Below, piece after piece: positions 44,180 through 52,362 of a stretch of DNA of 64,000 nt. The notes beneath the pieces are model-generated. The model saw only the letters and a list, made by a program, of their open reading frames with translations, ran no database searches and was not told the DNA's origin. This stretch comes from Alphaproteobacteria bacterium. GTDB taxonomy: Bacteria > Pseudomonadota > Alphaproteobacteria > UBA9655. Location of the stretch: the NCBI GenBank assembly GCA_019752515.1, contig JAIEMB010000011.1:62001-126000 (forward strand), written 5' to 3'. A program made the translations under genes and the position numbers. Each line of letters opens with the position of its first letter. The first letter of the stretch is position 1.

Positions 44180-44833
44180 ATGATTCCAGAACTTTATCCG
44201 CGAAAGTTGCCAAAAGCAATTTTATTTGATTGGGACAATACGCTCGTTAATACGTGGCGTGTTGCTTTTGACGCCATGAATATTGCCCTTGAGGCAGTTG
44301 GGCGTAATTCTATTACGGTTGATGAATTCTGGAGTCGTCCTCATCATTCGATGCGGGATGCGGCGCATGATCTTTTTGGAGAATATCATGAGAAAGGACG
44401 TCGCATTTTTTATGAAACAGTTGAAAAGCTTCATCTTCACAATATCGTAGCTCTTCAAGGGGCGGAATCACTTTTAAAGAACTTAAAAACTCGGAGTATC
44501 TACACAGGTATTGTGAGCAATAAAGAAGGCAGCTACCTTCGTAAAGAAGTAGAGCACTTGGGTTGGAAACCTCACTTTCGACAAATTATTGGGGCACAAG
44601 ATACGGAAGAAGATAAACCCTCTCCCGTTCCTGTTTTGGTAGCTCTACAGGACAGTATGGTTATTCCAAGCCATGAGGTGTGGTTTGTGGGTGATTCTAT
44701 TGTTGATGTTCACTGTGCTCGCGCTAGTGGATGCGTTCCGGTTGTGGTGGGTCATGGAGAAGCATCTCAGCAAGAAGATATCATTCACGCAAAAGATTGT
44801 GATGGGCTTGCGCAACTCCTAGCAAAACTGTAA
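44180..44833 (+). CDS. gph: HAD-family phosphatase (phosphoglycolate phosphatase-like)
   Basis: Haloacid-dehalogenase hydrolase of 217 residues. Motif I is LFDWDNTLVNTW with the nucleophile Asp, motif II is GIVSNKEGSYL, the lysine of motif III lies in EEDKPSPVPVL and motif IV is VWFVGDSIVDVHCA. A small helical cap (about 25-85) follows motif I. The subgroup is that of phosphoglycolate phosphatases and pyrophosphatases; the substrate is not certain from sequence. In other alphaproteobacteria a similar gene sits near hfq. Confidence 0.85.
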   Translation: MIPELYPRKLPKAILFDWDNTLVNTWRVAFDAMNIALEAVGRNSITVDEFWSRPHHSMRDAAHDLFGEYHEKGRRIFYETVEKLHLHNIVALQGAESLLKNLKTRSIYTGIVSNKEGSYLRKEVEHLGWKPHFRQIIGAQDTEEDKPSPVPVLVALQDSMVIPSHEVWFVGDSIVDVHCARASGCVPVVVGHGEASQQEDIIHAKDCDGLAQLLAKL

Positions 44834-44850
44834 GATAATACCCTGTTGTT

Positions 44851-44973
44851 AAATTTTAAGATAATGCTAACGAAATTTTAACGACCCACCTGTTATTACT
44901 TAAAAGAGAGAACAGTGAAAGAAGAATCGTCTTACAAAGACCACTCTTCTAACTGAATTGAATTAAATTTTAA
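44851..44973. repeat. Three copies of AAATTTTAA before hfq
   Basis: The 9-mer AAATTTTAA occurs at 44851-44859, 44873-44881 and 44965-44973. The first two are 22 bases apart, about two helical turns, and the third lies about 24 bases before the hfq start. They may be operator sites or simply AT-rich leader sequence; no factor is assigned. Confidence 0.35.
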
Positions 44974-44996
44974 TGAAAAAGCAAAGGGATGAACCC

Positions 44997-45257
44997 ATGT
45001 CTGCAATTGAGAAACAAAATAATTTACAAGATGTTTTCTTGAATCAGCTTCGTAAAACAAAGGCTCCTGTGACCCTTTTTTTGGTAAATGGGGTAAAACT
45101 TCAAGGGATTGTCACATGGTTCGACAGCTTTTCCGTTTTGCTACGCAGGGATAACCATTCTCAACTTGTCTATAAGCATGCTATCTCAACTGTGATGCCC
45201 ATCAATCCTATTCAATTATTTGAAGGGGAAGAAACAACAGAACAACAAGAGACGTAA
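44997..45257 (+). CDS. hfq: RNA chaperone Hfq
   Basis: Hexameric RNA chaperone that pairs small RNAs with mRNAs. From ATG at 44997 it has 86 residues; AAGGGATGAACCC in front is the ribosome-binding site, so the ATG at 44973 is not needed. Sm1 ([23 protein letters not shown], with [13 protein letters not shown]) and Sm2 ([13 protein letters not shown]) motifs are intact. It is followed by hflX after six bases, the usual pair. Confidence 0.97.
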   Translation: MSAIEKQNNLQDVFLNQLRKTKAPVTLFLVNGVKLQGIVTWFDSFSVLLRRDNHSQLVYKHAISTVMPINPIQLFEGEETTEQQET

Positions 45258-45263
45258 TTCTCT

Positions 45264-46580
45264 GTGACTGATCAAGATTTAAGGGCCTCGGAGAAAAAGT
45301 CATCCGGGGCCGTTTTTATTATTTGTCCTTATATTGTCAGGGGCCCTCATCGGGTCATGGATCCAAAAGCTCGTCTTGAAGAAGCAAAAGGGCTTGCGGA
45401 AGCTATTCAATTGGATATAAAAGGTGCCGAATTTTTTAAGCAACATGTTATCCGGCCTGCTACTTATATAAGCAAAGGCCATGTCGAAGATTTCATAGGT
45501 CTCATAAAAGAAGCCCAAATTAATGTTGTCTTTATTGATGCCCCTATTTCGCCTGTACAACAGCGTAATCTCGAAAAAGCATGGAATTGTAAAGTTATTG
45601 ATCGCACAAGTCTCATTTTAGAAATTTTTGGAGAAAGAGCTCGGACCGCAGAAGGACGTCTTCAAGTTGAGCTTGCAGCCTTAACCTATCAAAGAAGCCG
45701 CTTGGTACGTTCTTGGACCCACCTTGAAAGACAAAGAGGTGGACTTGGGTTCATCGGGGGACCTGGTGAAACGCAACTCGAGCTTGATCGCCGTCTTATC
45801 GATGAACGTCTGGGCCGTATAAAAAATGAACTAGAAGACGTCAAACGTACCCGTGCTCTTCATCGCAAGGCCCGCAAGCGCGTTCCTTACCCCATTGTTG
45901 CCCTTGTTGGTTATACGAATGCAGGGAAATCAACACTTTTTAATCGCTTGACGCATGCAAATGTCATGGCTGAACATATGCTTTTTGCAACCCTTGATCC
46001 TACGATGAGGCGGGTTGAACTTCCTTCTGGAAGAGAGATTATTCTTTCTGATACGGTTGGATTTATTTCCGATCTTCCTACACTCCTCATTGCTGCCTTT
46101 CGGGCAACTTTGGAAGAGGTGGTTGAAGCTGACCTTATCCTTCATGTAAGAGATATTTCTCATCCCGAATCACACGCTCAAAGTCAGGACGTTTTCGAAG
46201 TTCTGAAGGACTTAGGCTTGGCAGCCATTTATGAAGGCCACGGTATCGAGGTCTTGAATAAATGTGACCTTTTAGAAGATGATGAAGTAACACGTTTAAG
46301 AGCCCAAAGCGTCCGTATGACCCACCCAGCTCAATGTGTTATCTCAGCTCTTGATGGGGAGGGAGTCGAAACTCTATTAACAAAAATTGATCAATTTTTG
46401 GCAAGCAAAGAAAAAACCTATGACTTTCAAATATCTCTTACGGAAGGCAAAAAAATTGCCTGGGTTTATGCCCATGGCCAGGTTTTAAGTCGAGCAGATG
46501 ACGAGGTCTATGCCCATCTTAAGGTCAAGCTTTCTTCTGAAAACAAAGAGAGATTTGATCAAATGTTGGGGGATGGCTAG
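45264..46580 (+). CDS. hflX: Ribosome-associated GTPase HflX
   Basis: GTPase that splits stalled ribosomes. It has 438 residues from a GTG start. An N-terminal HflX domain (THLERQRGGLGFIGGPGETQLELDRR) is followed by the GTPase core with G1 GYTNAGKSTLFNRL, G3 DTVGFI and G4 NKCD. The start lies six bases after hfq, so both are made from one mRNA. Confidence 0.96.
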   Translation: MTDQDLRASEKKSSGAVFIICPYIVRGPHRVMDPKARLEEAKGLAEAIQLDIKGAEFFKQHVIRPATYISKGHVEDFIGLIKEAQINVVFIDAPISPVQQRNLEKAWNCKVIDRTSLILEIFGERARTAEGRLQVELAALTYQRSRLVRSWTHLERQRGGLGFIGGPGETQLELDRRLIDERLGRIKNELEDVKRTRALHRKARKRVPYPIVALVGYTNAGKSTLFNRLTHANVMAEHMLFATLDPTMRRVELPSGREIILSDTVGFISDLPTLLIAAFRATLEEVVEADLILHVRDISHPESHAQSQDVFEVLKDLGLAAIYEGHGIEVLNKCDLLEDDEVTRLRAQSVRMTHPAQCVISALDGEGVETLLTKIDQFLASKEKTYDFQISLTEGKKIAWVYAHGQVLSRADDEVYAHLKVKLSSENKERFDQMLGDG

Positions 46581-46619
46581 GATAAAATTTGTTAAAGTAA
46601 CTTAGATAAGGAAAATGAT

Positions 46620-47372
46620 ATGGGGAAGCTTAGGGGTAAAGTTGCTATCATTACGGGAGCAAGCATGGGAATGGGACGCAGTGAAGCTCATTTGTTTGCC
46701 CAAGAAGGAGCAACTGTTATTATTACGGATATTAATGTTTCTGAGGGAGAAAAAACAACTCAAGAAATAAATGCATTTGGAGGTAAAGCGCTTTTCTTAA
46801 AGCATGATGTGGCAAGTGAAGAGGATTGGAAAAGGGTTATTGAAGAAACCCTCAAACTTTACGGAAAAATTGATATTCTTGTCAATAATGCAGGTGTTTT
46901 GCTTCAAAAAGCCGTTGAGCAAACAACGTCTGAAGAGTGGGATAAGATCTTTAATGTCAATGCAAAAAGTGTTTTTTATGGTTGTAAATACGTGGCTCCA
47001 GCAATGCGAAAAGCAGGTGGTGGGTCGATTGTCAATATCTCTTCAATTTACGGTTTGATTGGCGCACCATCCGCGGCAGCCTATCAAGCAGCAAAAGGGG
47101 CCGTGAGATTGCTAACAAAAGCCGTTTCAGTCGATTATGCCAAGGATAAAATACGCGTAAACTCAGTTCATCCTGGTCTTATTGAAACCCCAATGACCGA
47201 AGGTATTTTGCATGATCCACGAGAAAAAGAATGGTTTCTGTCAAAAACTCTTTTAGGAAGACCCGGACAAGCTATAGAAGTTGCAAAAGCTGTTCTCTTT
47301 CTCGCAAGTGAGGATAGCTCGTACATGACGGGTTCTGAACTGGTCGTGGATGGAGGATTCACAGCACAGTAG
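46620..47372 (+). CDS. Short-chain dehydrogenase/reductase
   Basis: NAD(P)-dependent oxidoreductase of the classical SDR family with 250 residues. The cofactor motif is TGASMGMGRSEA (TGxxxGxG), NNAG is at about residue 89, and the catalytic Ser-Tyr-Lys is in NISSIYG and YQAAKGA. The late VHPGLIETPM and YMTGSELVVDGGF complete the family pattern. An acidic residue after the second strand (TDINVSE) suggests NAD preference. It resembles 3-alpha/20-beta-hydroxysteroid or cyclopentanol dehydrogenase-type proteins; the substrate is unknown. Confidence 0.88.
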   Translation: MGKLRGKVAIITGASMGMGRSEAHLFAQEGATVIITDINVSEGEKTTQEINAFGGKALFLKHDVASEEDWKRVIEETLKLYGKIDILVNNAGVLLQKAVEQTTSEEWDKIFNVNAKSVFYGCKYVAPAMRKAGGGSIVNISSIYGLIGAPSAAAYQAAKGAVRLLTKAVSVDYAKDKIRVNSVHPGLIETPMTEGILHDPREKEWFLSKTLLGRPGQAIEVAKAVLFLASEDSSYMTGSELVVDGGFTAQ

Positions 47373-47392
47373 ATTTAAGTTAGGGGTTCTTC

Positions 47393-49183
47393 TTATTTCT
47401 TTTTTTTCCTTGTGGATCTTTGGGCCCGTTTTAAAGCCCTATTTTTCCTTTGAGACTTTCTTAAAGCTGCTTTTTTAGGTGTAGCGGTTCTTTTGAGGGT
47501 TGTTTTTGATCTGCTTCTCTTGACAGCTTTTTTGTTATTTATGGCCCGTGTCGTAACAGCTTTTGGTTTGGTTTTCTTGGTTGCTTTTTTACGTACAATT
47601 AACCTCTTAGGTGCCGCCTTTGGTTTGGTTTTCTTTGTGATTTTTTTAGGTGTTGCTAATTTCTTGGGGGGAATGCTTGGTTTAGCTGTATTTGCTCTCT
47701 TACTTACAACGATTTTCTTGAGAGTCTTTGTTGGAAGTGTTTTCTTTACTACAACAGATTTCTTATGAGGTCGCACTTCTTTAGGAGGCAGCTTCTTTGT
47801 AACGGTAGGTATTGGTTTTGGGTTAAATTTTTGGTCTGCATATTGGCATGCTTTCCAGACATCGAGAGACTTATAGGTTTTGTTACCATAAAGCCATCCT
47901 CCTTCATAGACAATATCTTGTCCTGATTCATGGAGCATGTTGATTAAATCTTCTTGTGTTACCTTATATCCCTTATCCAAACAGTATTGTTTAAGATTAA
48001 GGAAAGCACCAGCGATTACAGGAGAAGAAAAAGACGTTCCACATACAAGTTCACGAGGGTTATTATTTGCTTGAATATTTAAGTGTTCTCCAGGGGCTAA
48101 TATAAAATTTCTTCTCGTATCCTCTTCAGGATGCTGAGAATAGTCGGAAACTGTTTCTTTTCCAAAGGGATCAACCCCTGTTGAGCCGGCAAAAATTATT
48201 CCTTTTCCTTTTAATTTTTCGAAAAGTTTTTGCTTGGTGGATTTAACAAATAATCCCTTTACATTATCATAGGCTTCACGAATGCGATACATTATTCCAG
48301 GAAATGAATCATTTCCCGCCGAATTGACAATTGTAATTCCTTTTTGTACAGCTTCGGCCATAGCTTCAAGGCCGTCTTGGTCTAAGTCTATTAGCTTTAG
48401 ACTCAAATTAATGACGTCTACTTTATGATATATTGCTTCACGAATACCCCGGGATAGAGCTTCTGTGGATGTTAATTCTATATTATTCTTTTTCTGAAGC
48501 GACATTACACTAAGATCTATAGGTAAAATTGAAGCTTCAGGAGCTATTTTATGAAGAGCATGTATGACGCCTGCTCCATGATTGCATGCGTCTTGCTGGT
48601 TATTCCATTCCCATCTCCATTTTCTGGGCCGTATTTCCTCTACTTTTTTCTGATTAGCCTCACGAGAAGCCTCAACTTCTTGGAGTTGTTGTTTTAATAA
48701 AAGCTTCTCTTCAGCAGATTCAGCCCACATCTCTTTTCCGAATAAATCCCAGTATTTTTCCCGAAGTTCATTTTCAATTTTCTCATACTTGTCAAAGTCT
48801 TCTTCGGGGTTAACCATGTAGGGGTTATTTGGCTTAAGAGCAGCTGGATGAATAAGTCCCTGACGTTTAAGATTTCTCATATGATGTAAGTTGCTGTTAA
48901 TAGAGTAGTCTAGTACTGCAGCTAAAAGACGTTTCCCTGTTTTTGTACGTCCTTTAATACTATTAAGATGACAGAACGCGGCATTTGTTGCTCTGACGGG
49001 ATTTAAAGCCTTTCGCCCACTCAAATGATCTTCGAAGACATAGGAAGGAGCATGAACACGATCCCCTCTTGCCTCAAAAGCGAAAGGAAGAAAAGTAAAA
49101 AAAATGTTAATTGCAATAAAATATCTAAAAAAAACAACCAAGAAAAGGCGCCCTAGAGGAATATATAGCTTCAAGGTAGACAT
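47393..49183 (-). CDS. Secreted subtilisin-like peptidase with a lysine-rich histone-H1-like tail
   Basis: S8-family peptidase of 596 residues. A hydrophobic N-terminal segment (about 11-37) should be a signal peptide. The triad is readable: Asp92 in AVLDYSIN, His202 in CNHGAGVIHAL, Ser384 in CGTSFSSPVIAG, with oxyanion Asn291 in NSAGND. A charged helical insert (about 125-190) lies between the Asp and His. From about residue 456 the last 140 residues consist of Lys/Arg, Ala, Pro and Thr in TPKK and KKTKPKA-type repeats, very like histone H1 or AlgP tails. Such tails usually bind nucleic acid. The combination with a protease is unusual. The gene stands alone, divergent to uvrD. Confidence 0.85.
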   Translation of the reverse strand: MSTLKLYIPLGRLFLVVFFRYFIAINIFFTFLPFAFEARGDRVHAPSYVFEDHLSGRKALNPVRATNAAFCHLNSIKGRTKTGKRLLAAVLDYSINSNLHHMRNLKRQGLIHPAALKPNNPYMVNPEEDFDKYEKIENELREKYWDLFGKEMWAESAEEKLLLKQQLQEVEASREANQKKVEEIRPRKWRWEWNNQQDACNHGAGVIHALHKIAPEASILPIDLSVMSLQKKNNIELTSTEALSRGIREAIYHKVDVINLSLKLIDLDQDGLEAMAEAVQKGITIVNSAGNDSFPGIMYRIREAYDNVKGLFVKSTKQKLFEKLKGKGIIFAGSTGVDPFGKETVSDYSQHPEEDTRRNFILAPGEHLNIQANNNPRELVCGTSFSSPVIAGAFLNLKQYCLDKGYKVTQEDLINMLHESGQDIVYEGGWLYGNKTYKSLDVWKACQYADQKFNPKPIPTVTKKLPPKEVRPHKKSVVVKKTLPTKTLKKIVVSKRANTAKPSIPPKKLATPKKITKKTKPKAAPKRLIVRKKATKKTKPKAVTTRAINNKKAVKRSRSKTTLKRTATPKKAALRKSQRKNRALKRAQRSTRKKKK

Positions 49184-49309
49184 TTATTGTAAAGAGTTCA
49201 ACTGATTTGTTGGAAAGAAATATCTACACCTTTCATTTTCAGCAATTCAATAGATAAAGAAAATTTGATGCTCTTCCCCCTTCCTTAAGAGCGTGGTATA
49301 AGCCTCATA

Positions 49310-51502
49310 ATGACATTGGTGCAGCACAAAAATATGTCCGTAGAGGGCCAAGATATTACAAATCCTGAATTTTTAGAGCAGTTGAGCTCTTTGAATCCAG
49401 CTCAACGTCAAGCTATCGAGATGACGGAAGGGTCCTTGTTGGTTTTAGCTGGAGCAGGAACGGGAAAAACGCGTGTCCTTACAACACGTCTTGCAGCTAT
49501 TCTTTTAAGCCGTAAGGCCTGGCCTTCCCAGGTTTTGGCTGTTACATTTACCAACAAGGCAGCCCATGAAATGCGAGAGCGGGTTGCAAGTCTTATAGGG
49601 GGGCCGGCAGAAGGATTATGGCTTGGGACTTTTCATTCCGTTTGCGTGCGGATTTTAAGACGCCACGCCGAACTGCTAGGGCTTCAAAATTCATTTACGA
49701 TTTTGGATACGGACGACCAACTTCGCTTGATCAAGCAAATTATAAAGGCTGAAGAGATTGATGACAAGAAATTTCCACCGCGTGTTCTAGCCTCCATTAT
49801 TAGTCGATGGAAAGATCGGGCTCTGATGCCAGAGAAAATTACATCTCCTTCAACGGAATTTGAAAAGGTCGCTTTTCATGTTTATGGTTTGTATCAAGCC
49901 CGTCTTAAGGTATTGAATGCGGTTGATTTTGGAGATCTGATTCTCTTGTGTTTAAAGCTCTTTACAGAACATAGCGATGTTCTAGCCCACTATACAACCC
50001 AATTTCATTACATTCTTGTGGATGAGTATCAAGATACAAATGTGGCCCAGTATCTTTGGCTGCGCCTTTTAGCGCAAGGTTCTGGTAACATTTGTTGTGT
50101 AGGAGATGACGATCAATCTATCTATGGGTGGCGGGGAGCAGAAGTTGGAAATATACTTCGGTTTGAAAAGGATTTTCCGGGGGCCGTTATTATTCGACTG
50201 GAGCAAAACTATCGTTCCAATTCCCATATCTTAGGAGCAGCGTCTGGCCTTATTTCTCAGAATAAGGGTCGTTTTGGGAAAACCTTATGGACGGAACAAG
50301 ATGGAGGAGAAAAAGTTCACATCCAAGGGGTATGGGATGGAGAAGAAGAAGCAAGGGTTGTTGCAGATCACGTGGAGAATCTTCACCGTAAAAGCCAGTC
50401 CCTTAATCAAATGGCCATTCTTGTTCGCGCTGGTTTTCAAACACGAGAATTTGAAGAACGGTTTATTACCCTCGGCGTGCCTTATCGGGTCATTGGAGGT
50501 CCCCGCTTTTATGAGCGGCTTGAAATAAGAGACGCCTTAGCCTACATGCGAATTGTTGTGCAGCCTAACGATAGCCTGGCTTTTGAACGTATCATCAATA
50601 CGCCCAAAAGAGGAATTGGTACAAGTACGCTTCAAATACTTCACCAATACGCACGTTATGAAGAGATCTCACTTACAGAAGCAACTCTTCGTTTGATGGA
50701 AACAGATGAATTGCGAGGGAAAGCTAAGACGGCTCTTCAAGGACTTTTGTACGATATGGGACGATGGCGGAAACAGCTTGAGACGATGGCCCATGGAGAG
50801 CTTGCTCGTTTGGTTTTGGATGAATCGGGCTATACGGCTATGTGGCAAGCAGATAAATCTCCTGAAGCTCCCGGGCGTCTTGAGAACTTGAAAGAATTTG
50901 TAAATGCAATAGATGAGTTTGAGAGCTTACAGGCCTTTTTGGAGCACGTAAGTCTTGTTATGGAAAATGCAAGCGGAACTGGCACAGAGATGGTTAGCAT
51001 TATGACACTTCACAGTGCAAAAGGTCTCGAATTTAACAACGTGTTTTTGGCAGGATGGGAGGAAGGGCTTTTCCCTCATCCACGTGCTTTAGGGGAAGCA
51101 GGAGGAGCGGGTTTAGAAGAGGAGCGCCGCTTAGCTTATGTGGGTCTCACACGGGCGCGTGAAAGGGCCATTATTACATTTGCTGCAAACCGTCGTGTAC
51201 ACAATCAATGGCAATCGAGTATGCCTTCTCGTTTTATTGAGGAACTACCGATTGAGCATACGGAACGTGTGAATGTGGGGAAGCGAACTCTCTCTTATAG
51301 GCGTCCGCAACCTACACCAAAACTTTCATCCTTTGAACCTCAACTTGCGGAAGGGAAAGACTTTCATTTAAGGCAGCGGGTCTTTCATATAAAATTTGGT
51401 TATGGTTGTGTGATGGCTATTGAAGGCGATAAGCTTGAGATTGATTTTGATCATACGGGCGTAAAGAAAATAATGAAATGTTTTGTAAAGAGCGCAGAAT
51501 GA
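49310..51502 (+). CDS. uvrD: ATP-dependent DNA helicase UvrD/PcrA
   Basis: Superfamily 1A helicase of nucleotide-excision and mismatch repair. It has 730 residues. The Q motif (LNPAQRQAIE), Walker A (LAGAGTGKT), motif II (DEYQDTN), III (VGDDDQSIYGWRGAE), IV (LEQNYRSN), V (TLHSAKGLEFNNVFLAG) and VI (AYVGLTRARERA) are all present, with a C-terminal tudor-like end (FGYGCVMAIEGDKLEIDFD). It overlaps prmA by ATGA. An ATG at 49337 is an alternative start. Confidence 0.97.
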   Translation: MTLVQHKNMSVEGQDITNPEFLEQLSSLNPAQRQAIEMTEGSLLVLAGAGTGKTRVLTTRLAAILLSRKAWPSQVLAVTFTNKAAHEMRERVASLIGGPAEGLWLGTFHSVCVRILRRHAELLGLQNSFTILDTDDQLRLIKQIIKAEEIDDKKFPPRVLASIISRWKDRALMPEKITSPSTEFEKVAFHVYGLYQARLKVLNAVDFGDLILLCLKLFTEHSDVLAHYTTQFHYILVDEYQDTNVAQYLWLRLLAQGSGNICCVGDDDQSIYGWRGAEVGNILRFEKDFPGAVIIRLEQNYRSNSHILGAASGLISQNKGRFGKTLWTEQDGGEKVHIQGVWDGEEEARVVADHVENLHRKSQSLNQMAILVRAGFQTREFEERFITLGVPYRVIGGPRFYERLEIRDALAYMRIVVQPNDSLAFERIINTPKRGIGTSTLQILHQYARYEEISLTEATLRLMETDELRGKAKTALQGLLYDMGRWRKQLETMAHGELARLVLDESGYTAMWQADKSPEAPGRLENLKEFVNAIDEFESLQAFLEHVSLVMENASGTGTEMVSIMTLHSAKGLEFNNVFLAGWEEGLFPHPRALGEAGGAGLEEERRLAYVGLTRARERAIITFAANRRVHNQWQSSMPSRFIEELPIEHTERVNVGKRTLSYRRPQPTPKLSSFEPQLAEGKDFHLRQRVFHIKFGYGCVMAIEGDKLEIDFDHTGVKKIMKCFVKSAE

Positions 51503-52362
51503 ATTTAAGTCAACTTGAGTGCCCTATAGATTTGCTTGTTGCCGATGATCTTCCTTCTTGTTTAGAAGAGGATGCCTTTTCTGTAAGTTGGTATGAGAAG
51601 ACGCCGGATCAATGGGCCCTTCAGGTTGTGTTCGATCCCTCTTATGAAGTTTCAATTAAGGAGACCCTCAAAAGGTTTTTTAAGGAAAAAAAAATACCTT
51701 TTCCTTCTATAAAAATTAGTCCTCTTCCTCAGGAAAATTGGGTGGCGGCTGTTTATCGCGATTTTCCTCCGCTCACAATTGGACGATTTTATATATATGG
51801 GTCTCATATTCGGGACAATCTGCCAAAGGGTCTGCTCCCTTTGTGCATTGATGCGGCGACAGCTTTTGGATCTGGCCAACATGAATCGACTGAGGGATGT
51901 TTGAAGGCCCTATCTCTTCTTGTAGACCATCATTCTTTTCAATGCCCTTTAGATATGGGATGCGGGTCAGGGATTTTAGCTCTTGCGATGGCGTCTCTGT
52001 GGAAAGTTCCCGTACTAGCGTGCGATAATGATCCTGAAGCTATTCGAGTGACGGTGGAGAACGGGAAAATCAATCATTACGAAAAGTATGTTGAGGCTTA
52101 TGTAAGTCAAGGGTTTGAAGCGATTAAAGATAAGACCTTTGACCTTATTACGGCAAATATCCTTGCGGGCCCTCTTTGCCATATGGCGGGAGATGCGGTG
52201 CGGAGTTTGGTTCCTGGAGGCTACATTGTCCTTGCGGGTCTCTTGAATCGTCAAGCAGAAGATGTGATTGATGCTTATCGGAGCTGGGGGATGAAACTTG
52301 TTGAACAGCTTTTTGTAGGCGATTGGTCCACATTGATTATGCGGAAAGAAAGTCATGAATAA
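51499..52362 (+). CDS. prmA: Ribosomal protein L11 methyltransferase
   Basis: SAM-dependent enzyme that trimethylates L11. About 287 residues from the ATG that overlaps the uvrD stop. The linker-helix and SAM region includes the typical IDAATAFGSGQHESTEGCL, then DMGCGSGILALAMA and LITANILAGPLCHM (N-I-L-A motif). The frame extends seven codons upstream into uvrD, but the coupled ATG is more likely. It overlaps pepP by 8 bases. Confidence 0.94.
   Translation: MNLSQLECPIDLLVADDLPSCLEEDAFSVSWYEKTPDQWALQVVFDPSYEVSIKETLKRFFKEKKIPFPSIKISPLPQENWVAAVYRDFPPLTIGRFYIYGSHIRDNLPKGLLPLCIDAATAFGSGQHESTEGCLKALSLLVDHHSFQCPLDMGCGSGILALAMASLWKVPVLACDNDPEAIRVTVENGKINHYEKYVEAYVSQGFEAIKDKTFDLITANILAGPLCHMAGDAVRSLVPGGYIVLAGLLNRQAEDVIDAYRSWGMKLVEQLFVGDWSTLIMRKESHE

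Noticed and set aside
43947-44219. 90-codon minus-strand frame in the gpmI-gph gap
   Set aside because: It overlaps the paired RNA stems and the gph start, lacks a ribosome-binding site and resembles no protein I know; it was considered less likely than a structured RNA.
47493-47768. Hydrophobic 91-codon plus-strand frame
   Set aside because: It is the complement of the lysine-rich tail repeats of the S8 peptidase (Lys codons read as Phe/Leu), so the membrane-like character is an artefact.
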